Below, piece by piece: positions 20,257 through 31,074 of a stretch of DNA of 64,000 bases. The first letter of the stretch is position 1; each line of letters begins with the position of its first letter. Source of the stretch: Isoetes taiwanensis (Eukaryota > Streptophyta > Lycopodiopsida > Isoetales > Isoetaceae); NCBI GenBank assembly GCA_021234155.1, contig JAJEKV010000021.1:14757760-14821759 (forward strand). The letters are read 5' to 3'. Both the position numbers and the translations under genes were made by a program. Under the pieces are notes generated by a model. It ran no database searches. It saw only the letters and a program-made list of their open reading frames with translations, and was not told the DNA's origin.

Positions 20257-23200
20257 TCAAGAGACAATGCATAAGCCGCAGGAAGCACCCTTCACCTTAT
20301 GATTTACTTTTGGCATTGCAAACTTTGCTCCAATAATGATTTCTGGCGGTACAAGAACTTCTTTGTCATCCAATAACTTATACTTGTGGTGACAACCGGG
20401 CAATTTTTGATAGTAATAGGCGGATATGACTGCTTTCACCGTATGGTGATAATTTTGTAATCGTCAATAACACTTTCCCCGCAAAACAAATTTTGTTTTC
20501 TTGCAAAGAAGGATATAGTATGGCACATTTTCTTCATTTCCTGGTGCAAAGAAAAAGAAGCAAAACATATCACCCAATTACTAGATCTTCTAGCTCTTCA
20601 TTTACATTTGCAAAAGCAAAGCTAGGTTTCCTCATTCTCTACTTCACAATGAGTACTTACTGGGTACTAGCTTCTTTAATTGCCACTTCCCTACGTAATG
20701 AAATGGACTCACAAGCATCCCATTCAAAGTTAATGCAAGCATTGCGTAGCAAGATAATGGTCTCACCATTACTAAGGTGGGGTCAGTTGGACTTATAGAA
20801 GCTATAGCATGCAATTTCTCAATACCGTGAAGAGGTTGCACATCTAATGCATTGGTTCTATCAATATCCGACTCCTTCACTTCCCAAGATACTGTTAACA
20901 TTAGATTGCTTGCTCCTCAAGACAACACAAGCATCATGTGCACCTCTAATCTCTGTTCCATGTTCTCGTGAATCGCTCGGGCCTAGTACCGCTTGGCCTT
21001 GGCAGACTCTCCATCATGTTCACCTTTTCCATGCCCGGAACCAAAGTAGTTCCATTGTAAACGAATGCCATATTCAACATGGTACCCGGTAATGAAATAT
21101 AAATTTCTTCGACTTGTATTGTGCAAAGACAACCATCGTAGACCACACAATATGATAATGTACATAAGATCCACCATTCTCTTTTCAGCCATTTCGGATG
21201 AAGCTTAAATGTATGTTGTACAAAATGTGTATCATGATTCCTGTCATCAGAAATATACAAGTGAACAGTCTTCTTCAAGATGCCATTTACCTTTAGCATG
21301 GTAATCGTACCATTATAGTAACTTGGTCGCAGATTCCAATGTTCGGTGAACCTCTTTGAAAGGCTTCAATGTATAATTTTTTCGCAAAGTCAACCACCGA
21401 TATCATTTGAATCATCTCGTGTTTTGAACACATCTTTCGAATTCTTTTGCTTTGCCGCTGAGTCGCAAAGTTGTGATGGATAAATGTCTTCATGTGACCA
21501 AACATGGCATCCAACATTACAGGTGCATTTGTTGTCTTGTCCACCAATCGAGCCTTCTTGAGACTCCTTTTTAGACTTCTCATCCACATAAGAGTATATT
21601 TGCCAATTGACTTCACTTTCAATGTCATTTCGGTTTCTTTTTGGACACAAGATAATGTTCTTACCAATTACCACGTTCTTGCAATCACTTGTAATACAAT
21701 TTAATTTGTGCCACTCGTCACTATCCCTGCTTTTGGACAAACCATACTCCTCCATAGAGGCTTGACATTACAAGATGTATGCTTGTGAGCGACGACAAAT
21801 TCCATCATTTTTGTTAGCAAAGACAAACTTCACAATTGCAGCTACAATTGATGTGGAGCTTAGCCCTCATAGAATTAAATGCCTTCACGAAGTTCTCTCG
21901 CTTGCTCATGCTTGCCACAACAACATGTGTTTCTTTCCTTTAGCTTCCTTACACAATCAGGTTTGAGGTATTCGAACAACTGATGCCAATGTTCCGCCTA
22001 CGGGTGTTGCTCCACAAAGTTCGTACAGCTCAGCCAAATTGCATTCAAATCATCATAGTTAATAAAAGATTTTGTATGTGCAATTGAGTACATGCGAAGT
22101 CAAAATGTACTAACATGTACTCATATGTACTCATATGTACTCATATGCACTCAGAATGTACTTACAATATACATAAGGACAACAGAATACACATTACACA
22201 TGTACATTAAATACATGTGTAAGGATAAAGTAGCAAAGCAGGGTACACATTTTGTACCCTAGAGCATATTATGTTCTAGAGTAAATTCTTGAAGTCCATA
22301 GGCACTATCTGAAAGTCTGAGTACAAGATATGTACTCTATAGACATGTATAACATACAATATTATGCAAATATCTAATCTGTACATTGGTTAAGAATTTT
22401 GGAGTCACTGCATAAATAAGAAAGGAAGATTTAGTATAATATACATGGTCAATAAATGTAAGCAAACCAACAAAGGTGATTGCATATGTAAAAGTAAGTA
22501 AAAGTGAATACATAAATGATAGATCAGTCACATACATCAAAACAAAGAAGATACTATAAATTCCAATAAAAGTGAACATATACATGAGGGATCAGAAGCA
22601 TTTCATACAATAAAGAATGAAATACCTGTGGTATATCAAGAAACCGGATTGCTTGATGCCTTTTCTTTCTTACATCCCCACGTATTTAGGTGAAACCTTG
22701 GTGTTGTTTAACCAAAATTGGATGACTAATTGCTTTGTGTCTTCGCCCAAACAATCGGATCTTCTCTTTCGCTTTTGCTAATGCCCATATAGTTGGACCC
22801 CGCAATTTTCATTCTCTTTCTTACGCTGCGCAATGTAGATGACAAATTTCGAGGATGGGTTCAACATTTTGAAGCAACTCCTTTCTGCTTCAATTCCCCA
22901 TTTTTCCCAACAATCATGGATAAAACAGAGTGCTTGGCTGCCAACTTGTCACTGCTATTAGAAGATTTAACCTCTTCTAATCCATCTTTGAGATTTTGTA
23001 ACAATGAATGTTTCACCACCGCTGCTTACGAAGGTAGCCCAATCACAGGGTTTAAACAACCCCAAGAGCCTGTTATCTTGCAAGATCACCGAAACCAATA
23101 CCTCTCTTTCACCGGAGATAGAGAATCGGCTTCATTTCGAAGCATTCAACAACCTTTTCTCGCTCTTTTCCTGATTTTTTGGTGAAGTACGGAATATGAT

Positions 23201-23369
23201 CCGCCATTCTCCTTTGTTGACGGTATCACTCTGTCACTTCATTCAAAGATGTCATTTAGAGTATCTTGTTCAACCATTTTCTCGCTTCCCCTTTGTCGAT
23301 TTGGTATCACCGATCCTCATTTTGGACATCACCGAGTAATTTGTTCATACTTTGATTTTCTTGTGCCAT
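20257..23369 (-). CDS. Transposase-like gene of the large element, disrupted
   Basis: Minus-strand segments form a long protein in several frames from an ATG near 23369 (MAQENQSMNKLLGDVQ) to the stop near 20257. Along it are KHSLLQNLKDGLEEV, QFWLNNTKVSPKYVG, the cysteine-rich NTCCCGKHEQARELREG, and CNVKPLWRSMVCPK with DSDEWHKLNCITSDC. They are followed by MISVVDFAKKLYIEAFQRGS, LYISDDRNHDTHFVQHTF, a DGC motif, and WNYFGSGHGKGEHDG (near 21045-21010). The Asp residues in SDDRNHD, DGC and GEHDG are candidate metal ligands of a DDE-type nuclease; this is inference. The pattern recalls poorly described transposase families in land plants. Stops and frame shifts show decay. Confidence 0.55.
22075..22340. 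repeat. GTAC-rich cluster (TGTACTCATA repeats)
   Basis: About ten GTAC, including three tandem ATGTACTCAT units at 22110-22142, near the 5' part of the transposase-like gene. This may be a binding array for an element-encoded protein. Confidence 0.7.
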
Positions 23370-23708
23370 GCCCCTACTACTACTATGAAAACTAATATGC
23401 ATGCAAAGATCCGGCAAGAATTTGAAATTCTTTTCTTTGTTTTAGATTCTTAGACCGTAGATTGGAGGGAATTTGCTTGCTTCGGATGGATTGGAGGGAA
23501 TTTGCTTGGATCGGAGGGAATCCAGTGATTGTGCCCAAAATTTCGCAACAACCGTCGGCCACTTCATGTCATGATGACAAACAATCAAATATATTCCTTT
23601 TTTAAATATATAACGACAAGCACGTGGCCTCCTACCATACATTCAAAATTACATAAAAAACGGGTTTTCTAGTGCAAAATAGTACATGAATTTAGAACTA
23701 ATGTATGA

Positions 23709-23729
23709 CACCCTAGAATGCTTTTACCC
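23709..23729 (-). repeat. Right terminal inverted repeat
   Basis: Reverse complement of the left repeat with one mismatch. It is followed by AGTC (23730-23733), the second half of the target-site duplication. Confidence 0.9.
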
Positions 23730-23733
23730 AGTC

Positions 23734-24793
23734 TCCATACCCACGACAACACTCTAAGATAGAAGAGCCTCAATGGGGGAGGTCTAACAACCTTGTAGTA
23801 ACCTTCCATTATGTATCTTTTAGCTATTGTTAGGGATTTTGGAATAACATCTAAGCATGGGGGACTTGTATGTTCATGTTTGGTGTTGTTCAGAGCCATT
23901 TAGACATACGGAGTACAAGGCATTTGTTTATTTTCTATAACTAGGTGGATGGGGTTGTTCTAGCCTAGTGCATTCTAGAGAGTATACAGGCTTTGGCTAT
24001 CTTATGTCAACCGGCCCTTTTCCAGCAAGGGGAAGAGTAGGGCCTATAGGCTTCTACATGATTGGGCAGTATTGAACTAAGATGGAAGTCAAATAAAGAA
24101 GATTTGGACAGGAGACCGTTTTTTTTACTGCTGTGTATCCATACACGGATCTTATGGAGAGCAGACCAGTGCTATCGTTGAGGCTAGTATGGTGAGGGCA
24201 ATTGAGATTGATGGACCACCCTTTGGGGCAGACGTGTATATCTTGCAAAATTGGAAGGCAGAGCATCGAGTCTTCTAGTACATGATTGGAAAAGAGATTC
24301 TGGCTTCTATCGTACTGCAATGCATGGTGACAACCCAGGTCAAGTTAACGCGTTGTATGAGGTTGCTTTCTAATCCTTGCTTGTTGGCATTTGGCTGTAG
24401 ATAGGCATTTTGGTGATTTTCCTCCAGTTGAATCTGTGAGGGAATGTACTAGCTTGTACACATTATTCTAGATTTCATTGACATCCAAGCAGAAGGGAGA
24501 TAAGAAGAGCCTTTGATGGATGGAAAGATTAAGAATGATTCCTCTAGTATCTAGTGTTTTTGAGAAGAAGCATGGACTTGTAGGTGCAGGTCCGATATAA
24601 TCTATAGTATTAGAGAAGACATAGAGCTGCTCTTAGTCAAGTACTAAGTCAATTTGTTCCTTACCTATTGTTTGATTGGGTGTGGTGCTAATACTTCCAA
24701 TGTAGCATGTGAGAGGCTTCTAATAAGGTTTTGTACCATATTTTATTAATAAAATATAAATACCTTGCTTCTCAAAAAAGAAAAAAAAAACTT
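23734..24793 (+). mobile_element. Possible retrosequence 3' end with poly(A)
   Basis: From 24745 the sequence has AATAAAATATAAATACC, then TTGCTTCTC and A-rich runs to 24790. This looks like a polyadenylation signal followed by a poly(A) tail, as left by LINE-mediated insertion. The 900 bp before it are broken in all frames and were not recognised. Confidence 0.4.
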
Positions 24794-25300
24794 GTTGTGG
24801 CCATAGCTAGGTGGCTGGGTGCTGTTGGGATCGCCGGAGTTGGAGATGGATGCGTTAAATCCAAGGAGGAGTGGGAATCAAAAGTGCGGGTGATAAATGA
24901 GGGTATAGGTAAAAGTTAGGCTTATGTGTATATAGAGGTATGAAAATACAAAAGTGTTTTTAATGTATAACGGTATAAAATTAAAGTATAACATTGAACT
25001 TACATAAGTGTAAGTGGCTGTAATCCCCTGTTTTGTTGAAATTTCTCAAATATTCCATGTTTGTTTACTTTAGGTAATTCTGGAGTTTATGCATTTCTAG
25101 TGGTGCCGCTTACGGCGCCACCATAGCAGAGCACAGTGATTTTTGCGGGAAAGTGAGAGCGATCTTGCAGAGCAGAGCAAGAGCGGGTTATAGTGCCACC
25201 ATAGCAGAGTACTTTTGCGGGCCGACAGAATGATCATTGCAGCATGCCCGCCGATAGAGCTTTATTGGTAATCAGTGTCAATTTCTGCAGACCGATTTCC

Positions 25301-25690
25301 TTAAGCCAGATCTAGCGTATAGATCCGACAGAGCTTCAATGCATGAAGTAGGAAACAGGGGCGGAGCTTCAAGTAGCAAAATGACGGCGACTGTTCTTGA
25401 GATCCTCTATTTTTGAAGATCCCTATTCCGTCTTGAGTCCATGTTCTTCAGATCTGGCGGAGCTTCAAGAGCAGTACAAAAAAGATCGATTTTCTTAAGC
25501 CAGATCTAGCTTACAGTTCTGGCAGAGCTTTAATGCATGAAGTGGAAAACTGGGGTGGAGATTCAAGTAGCGAAATAAGGGCAATTTTTGAGCTCTTGTT
25601 CTTGAGATCCTCTATTTTTGAAGATCCCCATTCCATCTTGAGCCCTTCTTCAGATCTGGCAGAGCTTCAAGGGCAGGACAAATGGAGGGG
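25301..25690 (+). repeat. Two tandem monomers of about 194 bp upstream of the LINE
   Basis: TTAAGCCAGATCTAGC starts a unit at 25301 and again at 25495. Both units run through GAGCTT.AATGCATGAAGT, TTCAAGTAGC.AAAT, GAGATCCTCTATTTTTGAAG and CAGATCTGGC.GAGCTTCAAG. They precede the ORF1-like part of the LINE. The arrangement recalls the 5' promoter monomers of some mammalian L1 elements; the analogy is inference. Confidence 0.75.
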
Positions 25691-26330
25691 GAATTCTTGC
25701 TTAAAGGAACGACTTATCATCTCATCAAAATTGGATCAGACTGTGTATTAATTCCCAGGATCATACTGTCCTAGGACGATACTGTATCTTGAATGCTCTA
25801 TCTCAAAAGCTAAACAACAGATTTTGCGGAGATTCTGCAGCGATTGAAGGCCAAAATGGCAAGAATCCCCAGCCGGAATAAGTCAGAAACAAGCACGAAA
25901 TTTCAACGAAACAACGGCTTACGTTTGGTAGCCAACCTCGCGGCGGCGCCGCCTGCCAGTTTACCGACTGGAAACCCCTCAATCCAACCAGTTACCTAGA
26001 ACATATCATGCTTCGGTATCCCCCGACATGGGTGGATAATGAGCGTTGGTGACATGGAGAGTGTTCGCGTGGACATGCAACTTAGGAGAAGGTGACATAA
26101 CAATCCTGGATTGTATGCATAACATGGGGAGTGTTACAATTGCAATAAAGTTCAGGATGCTAAACAACAATCGAAAATACCAACATGAGAATCTTGAGAA
26201 AATTAAGCATGCACATGGCGTATTATTTGCGCTAAATACTTCTCTATCTATACTGTCACGCAGATCCCTTCTGCTTTCTATTTGGTCTACTCTTGAGTTC
26301 CCTGCACTAATGACACGCTTCTATTTTGAT

Positions 26331-27448
26331 CAAGGAGGCGCGATACACATACTACATCACGATATTTCAGAGATGAAAACCCTATTGAGGGATTTAACAG
26401 CACAGAAGAATGAGCTTCAAGAAACCAACAGTCGACTGCAAGAAAGAAACCAAGCCTTAGAAATTGAAAAAGCGTAGGATGCTATGGAGATAAGCTGTCT
26501 CAAGGCTGAATTGAACCAAGAGCAAGTAACATCAAGATCTCAGGTATTGAAGAGACTCCAGGTGAAAATCTATCTGACATAATAAATGCATTAGAGGAAA
26601 TTTGAGATCTCATTTCATCCCCATAAGAATCCTCCAATGGAATGGCTACCCTCTATTAACTGCAATTAATGCAGCACCAACAACTTCATTGTTGTCATTT
26701 TTCCCCCATAACTTTTGATCCACTTGTCAAAATGTTGCGGCGTTTGTTGCATTAGATGCGGAATGAAAAGATCTTTCCAATGATATATGGTTATGATGTA
26801 TTTCAATATGGTCATATGCGTTAACCTTAAAAAAATATGATTTTTTGCTTATTTCTTATATATTTATATCGTAAAAGATATATGAATGGGTTATCACTAG
26901 ATAGATCTTGTAAAGACGAACCCATTGCTACAAAAAGTTTTTGAATCGGAGTTCTGGATCAAAAGTTATAATGAAAAAATGATACTACAGAAGTTAGTTG
27001 CAGCTGCATTAATTACAGGCTGCCACATAATACTGGAATGAGATATACTGGAGCTCTTCTCTTATTGGACAGTTTAAAAAGCTGACATGGCATTTTAAGC
27101 ATCCCTTAATGGGACAAAATGTGATCTCATTTTTCCTCTAATGATGTGTTCAAAAACAAGATCTTTCTTCATGAACCTGGGATTCAATCTTGCTTCAGAA
27201 TTGGTAGAAAAATAGAAGGACGAGACAAACCAGTTATTGTTAGATTCTTTAGTGTGGAATTGCATAATCGCGTAATGCAACATAAAGGAAATCTCAAGGG
27301 ACAAAACATCTGCTTAAACGAGGATTTAACTCCTCAACAACAAAGAGATAGAAAAGTGTTGTTGGAAGAAGTTAAGAAGTACAAAGCTGATGGGAAAACA
27401 ACATACATCCTTGGAAACAAGGTCATTGTCAGAGGAAATAAAGCATAG
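26331..27448 (+). pseudogene. LINE ORF1-like protein, interrupted
   Basis: A coiled coil (DISEMKTLLRDLTAQKNELQ, heptad-like, 26364-26477) is followed after a stop by SGIEETPGENLSDIINALEE. The 507-bp insert then interrupts the frame. It resumes with FLHEPGIQSCFRIGRK, KPVIVRFFSVELHNRVM and the conserved EDLTPQQQRDRKVLLEEVKK. This matches the central RNA-binding and C-terminal domains of L1 ORF1 proteins, which coat LINE RNA. The stop at 27446-27448 closes the frame. Confidence 0.65.
26616..27122. mobile_element. 507-bp insert with 10-bp target duplication
   Basis: GATCTCATTT occurs at 26606-26615 and again at 27123-27132 on either side of a non-coding stretch that interrupts ORF1 of the LINE. 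The ends share only weak inverted similarity. A 10-bp duplication would fit a Mutator-like non-autonomous element. Confidence 0.55.
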
Positions 27449-27451
27449 GAA

Positions 27452-28082
27452 ACACGAACCCTCAGAGTCTTAGTATGGAATATCCATGGTGCAAATGAAT
27501 CTAAATTCTTAACCAACATGGACTTGTTTGAACAGCATGATATTCTGGTCTTACTGGAAACCCGGGAATATGACATGAGACCATTAATTGACATCCATGG
27601 CTTCACTAAGCTTGTTACTTTGCATAACCAGAAAGGCGTCTCTCATAGAGGTTGGGGAGGATTGGCTTGCTATGTCCGCTCTTCCTGCTTTGATTCAGTG
27701 AAAATTGTGTATACCTACTGTGGATACGCATAGATGGGCAAACACCTCTTTACATTGCTGGTGTCTATTTTGCTCCCGTAGAGCCTATACCTGCAAAAGT
27801 ATATGAACCAGAATTGGATTCGCAAGATCCCATTTTGCATCTTGCCAAAGACATTGCTAAATATCAGGCAAAGGGGTCAGTTTATGTGGTAGGAGATTTC
27901 AATGCAAGATTGGGAATGAGACAAGCTCCGCTATTTCGAGATGATGGCAATGAATTTTGGCTACAGGAATATGCAGATTCAGAACATCCTTGGAAACGTG
28001 TGTCTAGTGATCATAGTAACAATGTTATGGGAAATCATGTGTTGCAGTTATGTGGAGCTCTAGAATGGATTGTTTTCAATGG
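27452..28082 (+). pseudogene. LINE endonuclease (exonuclease/endonuclease/phosphatase fold), N-terminal part
   Basis: Motifs follow the AP-endonuclease-like fold of LINEs: LRVLVWNIHGANESKF, HDILVLLETRE with the catalytic Glu, HRGWGGLACYVRSS, IAGVYFAPVEP after a frame change, and YVVGDFNARLG with the conserved DxN. The frame ends in CGALEWIVFNG exactly where the foldback element starts at 28083. The C-terminal part resumes about 3 kb downstream. Confidence 0.75.
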
Positions 28083-28547
28083 TAATATAACAACCAACAT
28101 AACTACTATGAACATTAATTAACACAAACCATTACATTAGACATGTTTAAAATTAAATTCCCCCTTAAACCCCCTTTTGTTTGGGTGCATATTCACACGG
28201 GGGGTGACTTCGGGCAACGAGACCTGTTGGATAGGCATATTCACCCCTTATTCCTTAATCTACACCGTACACAAAGTTCCTCGTTTATGGGGTATGGATG
28301 TATAGAATTTGTTATACTGTATAACAAGATTTGTAAAATACTATAAGATTTCAGGCAATATACTACATGGTGTTGATTTTATACGTGCAAAACATAATTA
28401 CAGGGGCTCTCGCTGCCCTACGTCACCCCCCGTGTGAATATGCACCCAAACAAAAGGGGGTTTAAGGGGGAATTTAATTTTAAACATGTCTAATGTAATG
28501 GTTTGTGTTAATTAATGTTCATAGTAGTTATGTTGGTTGTTATATTA
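28083..28547. mobile_element. Foldback element with perfect 126-bp inverted repeats
   Basis: 28083-28208 and 28422-28547 are exact reverse complements as far as I can read, with a 213-bp centre. Ends read TAATATAACAACCAAC and its complement. The perfection implies recent origin or repair. The centre has no coding capacity. It forms the left border of the block that interrupts the LINE endonuclease. Confidence 0.9.
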
Positions 28548-28582
28548 CAAAAATTTTTTGGCCCTTCGGGCCACAAAAGAAA

Positions 28583-28665
28583 ACAAAATAAAAATAAAAA
28601 TAAAAATAAAAATAAAAATAAAAATAAAAATAAAAATAAAAATAAAAATAAAAATAAAAATAAAA
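28583..28665. repeat. AAAAAT microsatellite
   Basis: About 14 copies of a hexanucleotide AAAAAT. In translation it gives an artificial NK repeat. Confidence 0.95.
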
Positions 28666-29019
28666 GTACAAAACGATTGATGTATTATTGCAAACCATAT
28701 ATTTTATAGGCTCCAAAATGACAACATTGTAACAATGCGCTCAAATTGTGTTGAAATCATTCTAAAATAGCATTGTTGCAACAACGTGCTCAATTTGTCT
28801 TGACTGAATAGAAACTGTAGGCATTGGTAGTTACACATAAAATAGAAATGGATCATGCCATCGTAAGCATTGCTACAGATATCAACATCTTGCAATTTTT
28901 TTTTGAACCTGCATAGAGAATAGTACAGAGAATACTTTAGCACAAACGAGAGAGAGCACAATGCATAATGAAAAATAGAAGATAAGGTAATACTTAGAAG
29001 GATAAGGGTGAAATTTCAC

Positions 29020-29198
29020 CTGGAAGTATAGCTCATTCTTGGAAGGATGAACCTTTATAAAATAATCTGTAATCCAGCGCATTGTACCCCTTGCTTCATC
29101 AAGCAATCCAGCTTTTTCAAGAATTCTCCATGCTAGAACTGTAGCTACAAAAGCCATTGCGAAACCAAACTTCACAGTGTCCACTGCGTCATATAATC
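29020..29198 (-). pseudogene. Single exon of a GH9 endo-beta-1,4-glucanase
   Basis: The exon has a TGTAG acceptor (ends 29199) and a CAG/GTGAAA donor (29020/29019). It reads GLYDAVDTVKFGFAMAF, then VATVLAWRILEKAGLL, then MRWITDYFIKVHPSKN and ELYFQ. In GH9 cellulases this is the N-terminal part of the (alpha/alpha)6 barrel with the YDAGD motif, which supplies the catalytic base Asp. Here it reads YDAVD, so the glycine is replaced, as it would be in a decaying copy. No other GH9 exon is seen within several kb, so this is a captured or orphan fragment. Confidence 0.75.
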
Positions 29199-29217
29199 CT
29201 ACATTAGGTCCAAAGCT

Positions 29218-30031
29218 TTACATCATCTCTGCCTCAGAAGAGCCGAATCTCCTCGCTAGCTTATTGGGTTGTCTGGAATCAAAAGCTAAAGCTACAAATA
29301 TGTGTGTGGAATCAAAAGCTAAAACTACACATACATGGATTGGCCCAAACACTTTTTTCACAGCAAGCATTAACCCAGAATCAAGAATAGCTCTATACAC
29401 AGTTCCAAAGCCACCAGCTCAATTATGTTTTTTCACTTAAACCCGTCGGTTGCTTGCATGATCTCGCGGTATGTGAGGTGTTTGTTTGGAAAGAGACGAA
29501 TTTTGTATGATGGACTTAAGGCTATCCTTCTACTTCTTTGCCCGCAAATCCACCGGATGGTCGCCACAAGAAATAGAGAAAAAAAAAAAAATTTTATGCC
29601 AAGATGATGGCAAAGCAACCAAGCTTGTCTTAAATTTTGGTCCACGATCAGAATTATTGAGAGCTATATTGCTTGTGTGTGCTTGAGAAGAATGAGTGCA
29701 AGCCTTAAAAGGATGTCCACAAAGACCTTGGTTGCGTGTGAATCTTTGAAATGGGCATTCTTGAAAAAAGAGAGAATCGAGGCGAGAAACACGTTAGGTT
29801 GTTATTCGAGATGTTCAATGTAAACAAGCTTACCATCTCCCCAAGGGCTGGAGGAATCTGACTAGACAAGACCGTGTTTGAAAGATTAAGGGACTCAAGG
29901 TTGACCAGCTTACCCAATTCTGGTGGTATTTATCCTGAAAGATAATTCCAGCTAAAAGGTTCTGCAACAGACCAAGCGCCTTTGGAATAGAACCACTTAA
30001 CCTGTTGAAGATACATAACATAACAGAGTAT
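29218..30031 (-). pseudogene. LRR receptor-like kinase pseudogene
   Basis: On the minus strand the order matches a plant LRR receptor kinase. Leucine-rich repeats come first (FNRLSGSIPKALGLLQNL near 30010; LVNLESLNLSNTVLSSQIPP near 29900; LFTLNISNNNLT). A hydrophobic membrane segment follows (FFFFSLFLVATIRWIC near 29590-29545), then the juxtamembrane LTYREIMQATDGFK. Last is the glycine loop of the kinase, GGFGTVYRAILDSG with AVKK (near 29390-29340). A TGA stops the frame after ATDGFK, and a one-base deletion precedes the glycine loop. The kinase then breaks off at a 31-bp tandem repeat and the GH9 exon. Non-functional. Confidence 0.8.
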
Positions 30032-30162
30032 GCCTCTCATGTAAAAAAGCCTAAAATATCATCAAAATCTTTTGCCTTTCCTAAATCCTTGCTAAACACA
30101 AACCATCTGTAGCTCAAGTATTATTTTAGCAGATTCGCAAGTAGGCTAACCACCAGTTCTGC

Positions 30163-30460
30163 ATGGGTCCAAAATGATCTTGTCCAGCATAAATCCGGCA
30201 CAGACCTACTGGATGGGTCCAGAATGATTTTGTCCCGCATAAATCCGGCACAGACCCTCTTCTGGGATCAACGGCAGGCATAAAAACATTGGTAAAACAT
30301 GTGCTTACCTGAGCTCGAGCTTTGTGCAGTGGATACTTGGATCCGCCCGCCATCTGTAGCTCCAAATTACCACTTTAGTAGATTCGCATTTAAGCATAAA
30401 TCCGCACGTAACATGTGCTTAACTGAGCTCGAGTTTTGTGCAGTGGACACTCGTATCCTC
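30163..30460. repeat. Short internal duplications in the captured block
   Basis: A unit of about 60 bp with ATAAATCCGGCACAGACC occurs twice at 30163-30257. A unit with ATGTGCTTA.CTGAGCTCGAG and TTTGTGCAGTGGA occurs near 30298 and 30411. No gene is visible. Confidence 0.6.
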
Positions 30461-31074
30461 AGAACTCTATACCAAAGAGATTTTTGAAATTAACAATATA
30501 CTGAGAAGAAAGAAGGTTCGATAAGCTGTCCAGTGTTGCAACCCCAAAACTGATATCGCCTGCCCAAACCTAACCCATCGCTCTATTCCTGTGAAACTAG
30601 TCTAACTCCTCACGAATTTTCAGAAAGAAGCTACATACAGGAGTTGTTCAGCCAGATGTATGATCATCACACCCTAAGAATCACACTTCCACGAATTCTT
30701 TGATCCTAGATGCACAGCCCATGCCTGGAGACTAAAGCCTGGATCTGCAATGGTTCTTAAATTCAGTATACTCAAATTCTTCCAGCAAACCTTGCAGCCA
30801 AATCCGCTGCTTCAAATATGCTGCAAATCCGCCCTAAAATGCTATTCACGAGGCTTGCATGTTCAGCCTCTAAAATAAAAAAGGGCTTTTGTTGTGAGCC
30901 TTTGGATGTTGGACCATTGAAAAAAAAAGGTAAATCAACGACTAAGAAATGGTGCACTCTAGATGTACGCATTAGTACATCCATTCGAATACGCCATGAA
31001 ATCTTAGGAAAACCTTTGTGAAAAGCGTACAAAAACACAAAGAAACCCCCCTGTTATTATGCTACATATTCAAG

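Larger units (their letters stand above)
13751..23729. mobile_element. Large DNA transposon, 9,979 bp, with 21-bp TIRs and 4-bp target duplication
   Basis: The left end (13751) starts GGGTAAAAGCATGCTAGGG. The right end, read on the minus strand from 23729, starts GGGTAAAAGCATTCTAGGG. The 21-bp terminal inverted repeats differ at one position. AGTC directly precedes the left end (13747-13750) and directly follows the right end (23730-23733), a 4-bp target-site duplication. Inside, plus-strand exons (14.25-20.0 kb) encode a charged protein, a RING-like zinc finger, acidic repeats, an Ulp1-like protease region and an FCP1-like region. A convergent minus-strand gene (20.26-23.37 kb) resembles a transposase. 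Four-base duplications and a DDE-like transposase recall the Sola superfamily, but that placement is inference. Most genes carry frame disruptions, so this copy is probably inactive. Confidence 0.85.
28083..31074. mobile_element. Nearly 3-kb insertion in the LINE carrying host gene fragments
   Basis: The endonuclease frame breaks at 28082 (..IVFNG) and resumes about 31074 (FLDTQNYTCFQPNGSS). Between lie the foldback element, an A-rich hexanucleotide microsatellite, a GH9 exon and an LRR receptor-kinase pseudogene, both on the minus strand. The right border and a target duplication could not be fixed. It may be one gene-capturing transposon or several successive insertions. Confidence 0.55.

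Noticed and set aside
22793-23185. Plus-strand 130-codon gene
   Set aside because: Shadow of the minus-strand transposase-like frame, which has recognisable motifs here.
13751-23729. Helitron or LTR element
   Set aside because: Inverted termini with a 4-bp target duplication and a transposase-like gene fit a cut-and-paste DNA transposon.
28515-28709. Open frame with a long Asn-Lys repeat
   Set aside because: It is the translation of an AAAAAT microsatellite, not a protein.
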